A stretch of 6,918 nt of DNA from CG1-02-33-12 sp964403775 (GCA_964403775.1 CAYOHL010000043.1:1-6918); one strand, 5' to 3'. Shown: positions 1 through 4,961, counted from the stretch's first letter. A program made the numbers and translations. The notes: generated by a model not told the origin, from the letters alone.

Positions 1-1
1 A

Positions 2-34
2 ACACATATTTCTAGAGAAATAAAATCAGCATAA
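2..34 (+). CDS. Possible C-terminal tail of an upstream gene (partial)
   Basis: An open frame enters from the left edge and ends at a TAA at 32-34, one base before the ATG of the oxidoreductase gamma-subunit gene. The eleven codons read THISREIKSA-stop. In this enzyme family the gamma gene usually follows the alpha and beta genes with almost no gap, so this could be the end of the beta (thiamine-diphosphate-binding) subunit. The fragment is too short to identify, and another frame (HIFLEK, stop at 21-23) is equally open to the edge, so this is weak positional evidence only. Confidence 0.27.
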   Translation, partial: THISREIKSA

Positions 35-35
35 A

Positions 36-590
36 ATGACCCTTGAAAAAATACTTATTGCAGGTTTTGGTGGGCAGGGGGTATTGTTCTTAGGGCGGGT
101 AATAGCTGAAAGTGTAATTCAAGAAAAAAATGTAACCTTGATGAGTTCTTATGGTCCAGAGTCAAGGGGCGGGACTTCAACCTGCCATGTTATTATATCA
201 AACGAAAAAATTTACTCACCAATAGCTGATGATCCAGATGTTCTGATAGCATTTAACCTAGATTCTATGAAGAAATTTGAACCAAAATTAAACGAAACTG
301 GCTTGTTGCTTTATAATTCTTCTCTAATAAAAACAAAGCCCAAAAGAACCAATATAGAGGCAGTATCAATACCATTCACAGAGATTGCAAAAAAGCTAGG
401 AGATGAACAAGTTCTTAATATGGTTGCTTTGGGTGCTTACTATGAGCTCAAAAAGACAATTGATGTAGGTATTGTTCTAAACAAAACTCTACCAAAATTA
501 TTAAGAGGCGACAAAGCTAAATATATACAAATAAATAAAGAAGCAATACAAGCAGGAATAGATTATATCAAAAGAAACCTTTTTAAATAA
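36..590 (+). CDS. korC: 2-oxoacid:ferredoxin oxidoreductase, gamma subunit
   Basis: This is the gamma subunit of a CoA-acylating 2-oxoacid:ferredoxin oxidoreductase (2-oxoglutarate or pyruvate type), a cytoplasmic thiamine-diphosphate/iron-sulfur enzyme that oxidises a 2-oxoacid to acyl-CoA and CO2 while reducing ferredoxin. The 184-residue length is normal for a free-standing gamma subunit. The family signatures are clear: a glycine-rich GFGGQG loop at residues 10-15 just after the first beta strand, and the SYGPESRGGTS segment at 38-48. The later NMVALGAYYE segment is also typical. The first ATG fits the family N-terminus and no strong Shine-Dalgarno precedes it, consistent with translation from an upstream operon gene. 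No alpha or beta subunit lies downstream, so they should be to the left. The subfamily (2-oxoglutarate, pyruvate or other 2-oxoacid) cannot be fixed from this subunit alone, so the symbol is the generic choice. Confidence 0.9.
   Translation: MTLEKILIAGFGGQGVLFLGRVIAESVIQEKNVTLMSSYGPESRGGTSTCHVIISNEKIYSPIADDPDVLIAFNLDSMKKFEPKLNETGLLLYNSSLIKTKPKRTNIEAVSIPFTEIAKKLGDEQVLNMVALGAYYELKKTIDVGIVLNKTLPKLLRGDKAKYIQINKEAIQAGIDYIKRNLFK
582..589 (+). promoter_or_regulatory. TATA box for the L15e gene
   Basis: TTTAAATA preceded by an A-rich BRE-like stretch (AAAGAAACC, 571-579) lies over the last codons of the gamma-subunit gene. A start about 25 bases downstream would fall near 608-612, giving a leader of roughly 45 bases that includes the GGAGG site of the ribosomal gene. 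This also argues against using the upstream in-frame ATG at 610. Confidence 0.5.
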
Positions 591-644
591 ACTAAAACTT
601 CTGTCTTTCATGGATGTGGGCAGTTGCTTGCCTGAACTAAAACT

Positions 645-649
645 GGAGG
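645..649 (+). promoter_or_regulatory. Shine-Dalgarno site deciding the L15e start
   Basis: GGAGG with five bases before the ATG at 655. An in-frame ATG at 610 would add 15 residues (starting MDVGSC) that do not look like the family, and it has no such site, so 655 is the start. Confidence 0.85.
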
Positions 650-654
650 CTAAA

Positions 655-1215
655 ATGAGCTTATACAAATACGTAAGAGGGCTTTGGAAAAACCCAAAAA
701 AGAATTTAAAGGGAGTCTGGTCAAAAAGGCTTATTGAGTGGAGGAAAGAGCCGGTAACAATAAGGGTTGAAAGGCCAACAAGAATTGATGCTGCCCGTTC
801 TTTGGGTTATAAGGCAAAGCAGGGCTATTTAATAGTAAGGCAGAGGCTTATTCGTGGCGGAAAGAAAAGGTCTGATATAAAGGGAGGAAGGAGGCCAAAG
901 CACAGCACCCAGAGAAAGGTTCTTTCAAAAAACTACCAGCAGATAGCTGAGGAAAGGGCTAACAGGAAATACAAAAACTGCGAAGTCCTGAACTCTTATT
1001 ATGCTGGAAAAGACGGCAAACACGTTTGGTATGAAGTAATTTTAGTAGATAAATCACATCCTTCAATAATTTCTGATAAAAGAATAAGCTGGATTAGTAA
1101 GAAGAAACAGAGTGGTCGGGCATTTAGGGGATTGACATCTGCAGGAAGGCGCTCAAGGGGCTTATTAAACAAGGGAAAGGGTGCTGAAAAGCTAAGGGGA
1201 AAGCCCAAGTTCTAA
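655..1215 (+). CDS. rpl15e: 50S ribosomal protein L15e (eL15)
   Basis: Component of the large ribosomal subunit, found in archaea and eukaryotes but not bacteria; it binds 23S rRNA. With the start at 655 the protein has 186 residues, within the usual archaeal range. It opens with MSLYKYVRGLWKNPKK and contains the family blocks VERPTRIDAARSLGYKAKQG, IAEERANRKY, EVLNSYYAGKDGK, WYEVILVD and, near the end, RGLTSAGRRSRG followed by NKGKGAEKLR. It is very rich in Lys and Arg, as expected for an rRNA-binding protein. The start was chosen because of GGAGG at 645-649 and the match to the family N-terminus; a longer form from 610 is unlikely. It appears to have its own promoter and sits between an energy-metabolism gene and a small zinc-ribbon gene. 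Confidence 0.97.
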   Translation: MSLYKYVRGLWKNPKKNLKGVWSKRLIEWRKEPVTIRVERPTRIDAARSLGYKAKQGYLIVRQRLIRGGKKRSDIKGGRRPKHSTQRKVLSKNYQQIAEERANRKYKNCEVLNSYYAGKDGKHVWYEVILVDKSHPSIISDKRISWISKKKQSGRAFRGLTSAGRRSRGLLNKGKGAEKLRGKPKF

Positions 1216-1240
1216 GAAAAGAAGAATTTAATTCGAAAGC

Positions 1241-1248
1241 TTTATAAG
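1241..1248 (+). promoter_or_regulatory. TATA box for the zinc-ribbon gene
   Basis: TTTATAAG preceded by CGAAAGC (BRE-like). Its centre lies about 26 bases before the ATG at 1271, so the transcript would begin at or within a few bases of the start codon (leaderless), and no Shine-Dalgarno site is present. Confidence 0.55.
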
Positions 1249-1254
1249 TTCTGA

Positions 1255-1261
1255 TTTTTTT
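1255..1261 (+). terminator. Possible oligo-T terminator after L15e
   Basis: A run of seven T residues about 40 bases after the L15e stop. Archaeal RNA polymerase can terminate on T tracts without a hairpin. The run lies between the TATA box and ATG of the next gene, so it might simply be initiator-region sequence. Confidence 0.3.
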
Positions 1262-1270
1262 ATTCCTTAT

Positions 1271-1429
1271 ATGTTAAATCTGCGCTGTAAAGAATGCAAC
1301 TATAAGTTTAGTCCAAAAAAAGAGATAATACCAAAAATATGTCCTTTCTGTGGAAGAGAAGGGACATTAGAGAAAGTCAAACCAATGCAGAAAATAATCG
1401 ATGAAGTCATTGATGAGATGGAAGAATAA
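1271..1429 (+). CDS. Small four-cysteine zinc-ribbon protein
   Basis: A 52-residue protein that length-filtered gene finding would miss. It starts MLNLRCKEC and contains two CxxC knuckles, C6/C9 (CKEC) and C24/C27 (CPFC, followed by G), 14 residues apart, which is the classic pattern for a rubredoxin-like or FmdB-like zinc ribbon. After residue 38 the chain becomes an acidic helix (IIDEVIDEMEE). Such micro-proteins are common in archaea and are often nucleic-acid- or protein-binding accessory factors; no specific function can be assigned. A TATA box 26 bases upstream predicts a leaderless transcript. It is convergent with the Lrp-like gene, their stop codons separated by a single base. Confidence 0.82.
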   Translation: MLNLRCKECNYKFSPKKEIIPKICPFCGREGTLEKVKPMQKIIDEVIDEMEE

Positions 1430-1430
1430 T

Positions 1431-1901
1431 TTAATCTAATAGACTTATATGCTCTGGCTTTGTGAAAAAATCTTCTTTTTTTAGGTCCTCAATAACAAAG
1501 AATTCTTTTTTCTTTTTTATCTTGAATTTTTCAAGGCTCTCAGCGAATTCCTCAAACCCTTTCATATCCTTGAATACTGCCTCAACAAAGAAATCAAAGC
1601 CATTGTTCAGCCTTAATATGGAATTTATATTCTTGTTTTCTAACAAAAATTCTTTAAGCTCTTGCTTTCTTTTATCATTAGCTTCTAATACAAAATTAAT
1701 CCTTATCCCAAAGCCAATCTTCTGGAAATCAAGCAGCGGGGAATATTTTGATATTGTATTTTTTCCAAGCTTGCCCACTTTATCAAAAACAGTTGATATT
1801 GGAATGCCTGTATCACGGCTTATTATTACAAGGCTTTTCCTTGAATTTGACCTTAAATGTGTTAAAATCAATAACTCTTTTTTTGTCAGCAATAATCCCA
1901 C
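1431..1901 (-). CDS. Lrp/AsnC-type transcriptional regulator (regulator 1)
   Basis: Predicted DNA-binding regulator of the Lrp/AsnC (feast/famine) type. Residues about 6-50 form a helix-turn-helix with recognition helix IPISTVFDKV (33-42). Residues about 66-142 resemble the alpha/beta effector-binding RAM domain, including LRLNNGFDFFVEAVF (96-110), which corresponds to the family's G-x-D-x-x-x-x-V strand, then FEEFAESL. The 156-residue length is normal. By hand alignment it is about 40% identical to the next gene, so the two are tandem paralogues. The start is uncertain: GTG at 1901 fits a leaderless transcript from the TATA box near 1928, while a TTG at 1892 gives MLTKKEL, matching the paralogue's N-terminus exactly, with GGTGGG four bases upstream. 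Family members usually act as dimers or octamers; the ligand and targets are unknown. Confidence 0.85.
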   Translation of the reverse strand: MGLLLTKKELLILTHLRSNSRKSLVIISRDTGIPISTVFDKVGKLGKNTISKYSPLLDFQKIGFGIRINFVLEANDKRKQELKEFLLENKNINSILRLNNGFDFFVEAVFKDMKGFEEFAESLEKFKIKKKKEFFVIEDLKKEDFFTKPEHISLLD

Positions 1902-1917
1902 CAGATAGCAATAAGAA

Positions 1918-1937
1918 AAAGGCCTTTATATGCCTTT
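1918..1937 (-). promoter_or_regulatory. Promoter of regulator 1 inside a dyad (candidate operator)
   Basis: Read on the minus strand, the core promoter is ATATAAAG (complement of 1924-1931), about 26 bases before the GTG start. It is flanked exactly by the inverted repeat AAAGGC (1918-1923) and GCCTTT (1932-1937) with an eight-base spacer. A dyad straddling a TATA box would block TBP when bound, so it is a candidate autorepression site. This is inferred from symmetry alone. Confidence 0.5.
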
Positions 1938-1940
1938 ACT

Positions 1941-1947
1941 AAAAAAA
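1941..1947 (-). terminator. Possible oligo-T terminator after regulator 2
   Basis: On the minus strand this is a run of seven T residues about 37 bases past the regulator 2 stop codon and just upstream of the regulator 1 promoter. It would separate the two tandem genes into individual transcripts, in line with each having its own promoter. Confidence 0.4.
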
Positions 1948-1983
1948 CCAGTTACATTTTTGCGGACTTCGGAAGATATTTGG

Positions 1984-2445
1984 TTACCCTATTATTTCTA
2001 GGACAGATGGATCACTCATAAAGGATTCTCTTTTTATGTCATCTATAACATAATATACTTGCCTATCCTTTATTTCAAACCTTTGCTCAAGGTTTTCTAT
2101 GAAGTCCTCCATATCCTTTATATGCTTAAAAATAGCATCTACCATAAAATCCCCATTATTTATCTTATAAACAGAGTTTATATTCTGATGTTTTATTAGA
2201 TAATCCTTTAGTTCATCTCTTTTATTCTTGTCAACCTTTAATATGAGGTTTGCCCTTGTGTTAAAGCCAAGCTTTGAGAAATCCAGCAAGCTTGTGTATT
2301 TTGTTATAAGCTCATGCTCATGCAGCTTTAGCTTGTCATATATGGTTGATACAGGAATATGCGTCTTCCTGCTAAGCCTTGTTAGTGTTTCCCTTGCATT
2401 CTGCCTTAAATAAGAAATAACTACCAAATCTTTTTTATTAAGCAT
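1984..2445 (-). CDS. Lrp/AsnC-type transcriptional regulator (regulator 2)
   Basis: Second Lrp/AsnC-type regulator, 153 residues from the chosen start. Helix-turn-helix at about 3-45 with recognition helix IPVSTIYDKL (30-39); effector-type alpha/beta domain at about 62-137, including the signature NNGDFMVDAIF (97-107), one residue shorter at the G-x-D position than in regulator 1. The start at 2445 is preferred to the in-frame ATGs at 2466 and 2457 because GGAGG (complement of 2451-2455) lies five bases upstream of it; the other two have no such site. The predicted TATA box (2501-2510) would give a leader of about 35 bases, unlike the leaderless neighbours. It is divergent from the winged-helix/thymidylate-synthase-like pair and shares the regulatory interval with it, so it may control that pair, itself or both. 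Confidence 0.87.
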   Translation of the reverse strand: MLNKKDLVVISYLRQNARETLTRLSRKTHIPVSTIYDKLKLHEHELITKYTSLLDFSKLGFNTRANLILKVDKNKRDELKDYLIKHQNINSVYKINNGDFMVDAIFKHIKDMEDFIENLEQRFEIKDRQVYYVIDDIKRESFMSDPSVLEIIG

Positions 2446-2450
2446 TTTTA

Positions 2451-2455
2451 CCTCC
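2451..2455 (-). promoter_or_regulatory. Shine-Dalgarno site deciding the regulator 2 start
   Basis: GGAGG on the minus strand, five bases before the ATG at 2445. It lies inside the reading frame opened by the two further upstream ATGs (2466, 2457), which shows that the third ATG is the functional one. Confidence 0.8.
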
Positions 2456-2485
2456 ATATTTTCCATGATTTTTGTAAGATATTCA

Positions 2486-2502
2486 TTCAGAGATAAACTG
2501 AA
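2486..2502. promoter_or_regulatory. Candidate operator dyad TTCAG-N7-CTGAA
   Basis: TTCAG (2486-2490) and CTGAA (2498-2502) form an inverted repeat with a seven-base spacer, placed between the regulator 2 TATA box and its predicted transcription start on the minus strand. Occupancy here would obstruct initiation, a usual autorepressor position. Identification is by symmetry and by recurrence of the half-site nearby. Confidence 0.4.
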
Positions 2503-2510
2503 ATATAAAT
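2501..2510 (-). promoter_or_regulatory. TATA box of regulator 2
   Basis: On the minus strand the promoter reads AAAAAACATTTATATTT, an A-rich BRE-like element followed by a TATA box. A start about 25 bases downstream falls near 2480, leaving a short leader that contains the GGAGG site. Fourteen bases of this core are identical to the promoter facing the other way at 2597-2610. Confidence 0.6.
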
Positions 2511-2528
2511 GTTTTTTAGCAATAAAAT

Positions 2529-2541
2529 CTGAATGTTTCAG
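2529..2541. promoter_or_regulatory. Candidate operator CTGAA-TGT-TTCAG
   Basis: A 13-bp palindrome with perfect five-base arms and a three-base centre, midway between two divergent promoters. The 5-3-5 layout is what has been described for archaeal feast/famine (Lrp-type) regulator sites, and an Lrp-type gene is adjacent. Further single half-sites occur at 2549-2553 and 2590-2594. Which protein binds is an inference. Confidence 0.45.
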
Positions 2542-2603
2542 GAAATTTCTGAATCATTTAAAAATAAGATATTTTAGTTAATGCTTTTTCTGAAACAAAA
2601 ACA

Positions 2604-2611
2604 TTTATATA
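2604..2611 (+). promoter_or_regulatory. TATA box of the winged-helix/TS-like operon
   Basis: TTTATATA preceded by ACAAAAACA (BRE-like). The TATA centre is about 28 bases before the ATG at 2635, so a leaderless or nearly leaderless transcript is expected; no Shine-Dalgarno site is present. A CTGAA half-site at 2590-2594 abuts the BRE, where a bound protein could affect TFB loading. Confidence 0.65.
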
Positions 2612-2634
2612 TTTGTTAGTATTATAAAGTAGTT

Positions 2635-4251
2635 ATGAATCAAACTGAGTATAATTTGCTCTTGTTTTTCAAAAAAAATCCTGAAAAAGAATTCTCCACA
2701 ACAGATATATTAATCAATATTTTCCCAGATGAATATAAGAATATAGAACAGATATTCAAGAATCAATTTGCAGATAAACAGATGCTTAACCAGGCAAAGA
2801 GAAAAAAAGGCCAGCTTCACAGAAAAATCCTTTACTATTTAAATAATTTAGTAGAGGGAGATATACTGAAAATAAGCAAACAGGGCAATAAAGGGGAAAA
2901 ATATTTTGTTCTTTCATTAGAAGGGGGAGAAGAACTTATTATCAACAAATCAAAAAGAAAAATCATTATATCAAAACCAAGCATACCTGCAATGCCTATA
3001 AATGGCTATGAGCAAAAAAATATTGCTGCAAGATTTGAATCAGCAACATGGATTGACAGACTAAATTCTATTTTATTAGAGACCACTAAATTCAAAAATC
3101 TTAAAGACCTTTATAATACAATAAATAAATGCTTCTCAAACATTAATGATGTTCTTGGACTGAATGACTTTGAATATGTTATACAAAACAACAACCCAAA
3201 TGAATCCATATCTTTCCTTAGAAAGATCAACTCCGAATGTGTGGATTATGGCAGAAAGCTAAGCTGCATAATAGACATAACAAATCTTGAGAAAGAGAAA
3301 AACAATAAAGTCATTGAGTTTATTAAAGAATACTGCGATATGCAGTCTGAGAATATAACCTTGATATTTGATGTTAGGAGTAAAGAGCTGCAGGAGTACT
3401 CTGATTTTTTTGAAATGATTATTGATATTTTTATAAACTCCAAAATAAGAATATACATAAAAAACCAGGATCTTTACTGCGCTCCATATATTTTGGGCAG
3501 AATTGGTCCATACTGCTTTGATGAGAATGAATGGCTTATCTATAAAAAAGAGTTTCAGAAAAAGAGCTATGGTCTTGCTTGCTCGCAATCAACAGTTGTG
3601 GTTGATGTTAACAGGTTTTTTAGAGAATATAATGATATTAAACAATTCAGGCTTTTTACTAAAAATATTGTTAAATCCCTGTTATCTGCAAACTCATTAC
3701 AAAGAAGAAAATCAGACGAGTATTTCAAGGATATTGTTAAACTAACATTTCCCTATGTAAAGGAATTTTTTACCCTCAGCAGGAATTATATCAGATTTTG
3801 GAATTATGGCTGGAAAGAGCCAAACCTAAACCAAAAATATGTTATTGAGCTTATAAAAAGCACAAAAGAGGAGATTGATAATTTCTGTGTGTCAGAAGAA
3901 ACCATTTACAAATCATGCGGCATGCCAACACGATTTAAGGTTGCATTTTCATGTCTTTTTAATGGAGCAAAATTTAACTTCAGCAAGAGATTATCCCAAA
4001 ATATAGAAATTAAAAAACTAGAGGACCTTTACTCAAAAGAAATCAAAGAACTGCTCGGAGTAAAAGAGGAAATTTTTCAGGCATTTGATGGCGGAGACAG
4101 GTCAAGGTTTTACAGAACAGGAAAAATAAATTCAAAGGATATCTGCCGTGAGTTTAATATAATCCTAAAAACCTATAAAATCCCCTTTTTTTGTTATGAC
4201 TTTGCTAAAATAAAAGGAGCGGATATAAAGCTTACAACTTTCATAAGGTGA
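2635..4251 (+). CDS. Winged-helix protein with a large, possibly NrdD-like domain
   Basis: I do not recognise this 538-residue protein as a named family. Residues about 1-95 look like a winged helix-turn-helix: helices around 4-14, 21-29 and 58-73, then a beta hairpin (DILKISKQGNKGEKYFVL, 76-93). A basic linker (about 104-115) leads into a mixed alpha/beta region. Residues 321-388 (VVVDVNR, then QRRK at 356-359, PY at 373-374, RN at 383-384) and 486-522 (GG, TGK, YKIPFF) follow, by memory, the order and spacing of anaerobic class III ribonucleotide reductase (NrdD). The hallmarks of activity are absent: no evident thiyl-radical Cys-Arg motif, no C-terminal four-cysteine zinc site and no glycyl-radical loop; the chain stops just after the equivalent of LPY. 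No signal peptide or membrane segment is seen. It is followed four bases later by the TS-like gene. The coding call is secure; the NrdD link is tentative. Confidence 0.85.
   Translation: MNQTEYNLLLFFKKNPEKEFSTTDILINIFPDEYKNIEQIFKNQFADKQMLNQAKRKKGQLHRKILYYLNNLVEGDILKISKQGNKGEKYFVLSLEGGEELIINKSKRKIIISKPSIPAMPINGYEQKNIAARFESATWIDRLNSILLETTKFKNLKDLYNTINKCFSNINDVLGLNDFEYVIQNNNPNESISFLRKINSECVDYGRKLSCIIDITNLEKEKNNKVIEFIKEYCDMQSENITLIFDVRSKELQEYSDFFEMIIDIFINSKIRIYIKNQDLYCAPYILGRIGPYCFDENEWLIYKKEFQKKSYGLACSQSTVVVDVNRFFREYNDIKQFRLFTKNIVKSLLSANSLQRRKSDEYFKDIVKLTFPYVKEFFTLSRNYIRFWNYGWKEPNLNQKYVIELIKSTKEEIDNFCVSEETIYKSCGMPTRFKVAFSCLFNGAKFNFSKRLSQNIEIKKLEDLYSKEIKELLGVKEEIFQAFDGGDRSRFYRTGKINSKDICREFNIILKTYKIPFFCYDFAKIKGADIKLTTFIR
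4245..4251 (+). promoter_or_regulatory. Shine-Dalgarno site overlapping the upstream stop codon
   Basis: AAGGTGA contains GGTGA, complementary to the 16S rRNA 3' end, and its last three bases are the TGA stop of the winged-helix gene. The GTG start of the TS-like gene follows after four bases. This arrangement favours translational coupling, hence balanced production of the two proteins. Confidence 0.65.
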
Positions 4252-4255
4252 TTAT

Positions 4256-4906
4256 GTGGAAATAAAATCCGAGACAATAATGGATGCCTGGAAATCCAGC
4301 TTAAAATACATACTTGAATCTGGAAAGGATTTTACAGATGAGAATAATAGGATTTGCAGAGAAGTATTGAATCTTGTTATAGAGGTTAAAAATCCCAAGA
4401 ATGATATTACGAGAGCTGTTGAAATACTAAATAGTTTTAAGAAATGGGTTTACCCTCCCTTGGATGAGATAGCTGACCTTATCCTATCAAGAAAATTATC
4501 TCCAACCTACTCTTATTCATATGGGCCAAGACTCTTTAATTTTCATAATGCAATAAACCAGATTGATGGTTTCTTGATCCCACTTCTTAAAAGGAATAGT
4601 TTTTCCAGGAGGGGCACTGTTCTTATATGGAACCCTATACAAGATTCAAATATTTATAAAAGAGATGTTCCTGGCTTGATAAGCATTGACTTTAAGATAA
4701 GAAAGCAAAGACTTAATGCAACCATGGTTGTTAGGAGCAATGACCTTTTCTTTGGCTGGCCTGCAAACCTCTACCAGCTCTTTGTATTGCAGGATTACAT
4801 AGGCAAAAAATTATTGTGCAAAACAGGCTCTTTAACAACATTCTCAAACAGCGCGCATATCTTTAAAGACCAGTTTGAGGACATCCAGAAGGTTATTTCA
4901 GACTAG
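4256..4906 (+). CDS. Thymidylate-synthase-fold protein lacking the catalytic cysteine
   Basis: A 216-residue protein of the thymidylate synthase/dCMP hydroxymethylase fold, similar in length to archaeal ThyA-type enzymes. Recognisable blocks compared with E. coli ThyA: YSYGPRLF (87-94, equivalent to the YGKQWR region), SRR (117-119, equal to the R126/R127 phosphate-binding pair) followed by WNP, RSNDLFFGWPAN (160-171, equal to R166, S167, D169, G173, N177), and H201 (equal to H207). R160 to H201 is 41 residues, exactly as in E. coli. Counting back from R160, the catalytic cysteine position (Pro-Cys-His in the enzyme) is occupied by G140 in Pro-Gly-Leu, and Y209 is replaced by F203. The only cysteines, C34 and C188, are elsewhere. 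It should therefore not methylate dUMP but could still bind a nucleotide monophosphate. Start GTG chosen from GGTGA just upstream; an ATG eight codons later is an alternative. Confidence 0.85.
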   Translation: MEIKSETIMDAWKSSLKYILESGKDFTDENNRICREVLNLVIEVKNPKNDITRAVEILNSFKKWVYPPLDEIADLILSRKLSPTYSYSYGPRLFNFHNAINQIDGFLIPLLKRNSFSRRGTVLIWNPIQDSNIYKRDVPGLISIDFKIRKQRLNATMVVRSNDLFFGWPANLYQLFVLQDYIGKKLLCKTGSLTTFSNSAHIFKDQFEDIQKVISD

Positions 4907-4951
4907 ATTTTAAGAACCTCGGCAGGGTAATCACACCTGTAATACAAAACA

Positions 4952-4961
4952 TTAATAAATA
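4952..4961 (+). promoter_or_regulatory. Weak TATA-like element for argS
   Basis: TTAATAAATA, preceded by ACAAAAC (BRE-like), is centred about 26 bases before the argS ATG. There is no Shine-Dalgarno site before argS, so a leaderless transcript is likely. The match to a strong TATA box is only moderate. The 75-base gap after the TS-like gene holds no other clear element. Confidence 0.4.

Noticed and set aside
610..654. Fifteen-residue N-terminal extension of L15e from an ATG at 610
   Set aside because: GGAGG at 645-649 and the family N-terminus both point to ATG 655; the predicted transcription start also lies around 610.
1462..1908. Plus-strand open frame across regulator 1
   Set aside because: It is Ser/Phe-rich, has no recognisable domain, and is the complement of a clear Lrp-type gene, so it is a shadow frame.
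1952..1983. CTTCGGAAG-containing stretch downstream of regulator 2 as a structured RNA or hairpin terminator
   Set aside because: The symmetric bases are too few to make a stable stem with a loop, and the seven-T run further downstream explains termination better.
3259..3588. Minus-strand open frame within the winged-helix gene
   Set aside because: No promoter, ribosome site or domain, and fully contained in a longer coherent gene on the other strand.
4256..4906. Annotation as an active thymidylate synthase (thyA)
   Set aside because: The fold matches but the catalytic cysteine position is glycine and no other cysteine is nearby, so the enzymatic name would mislead.
4925..4941. CAGG...CCTG inverted repeat after the TS-like gene as a hairpin terminator
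   Set aside because: Only a four-base stem with a nine-base loop and no following T tract; not distinguishable from chance.
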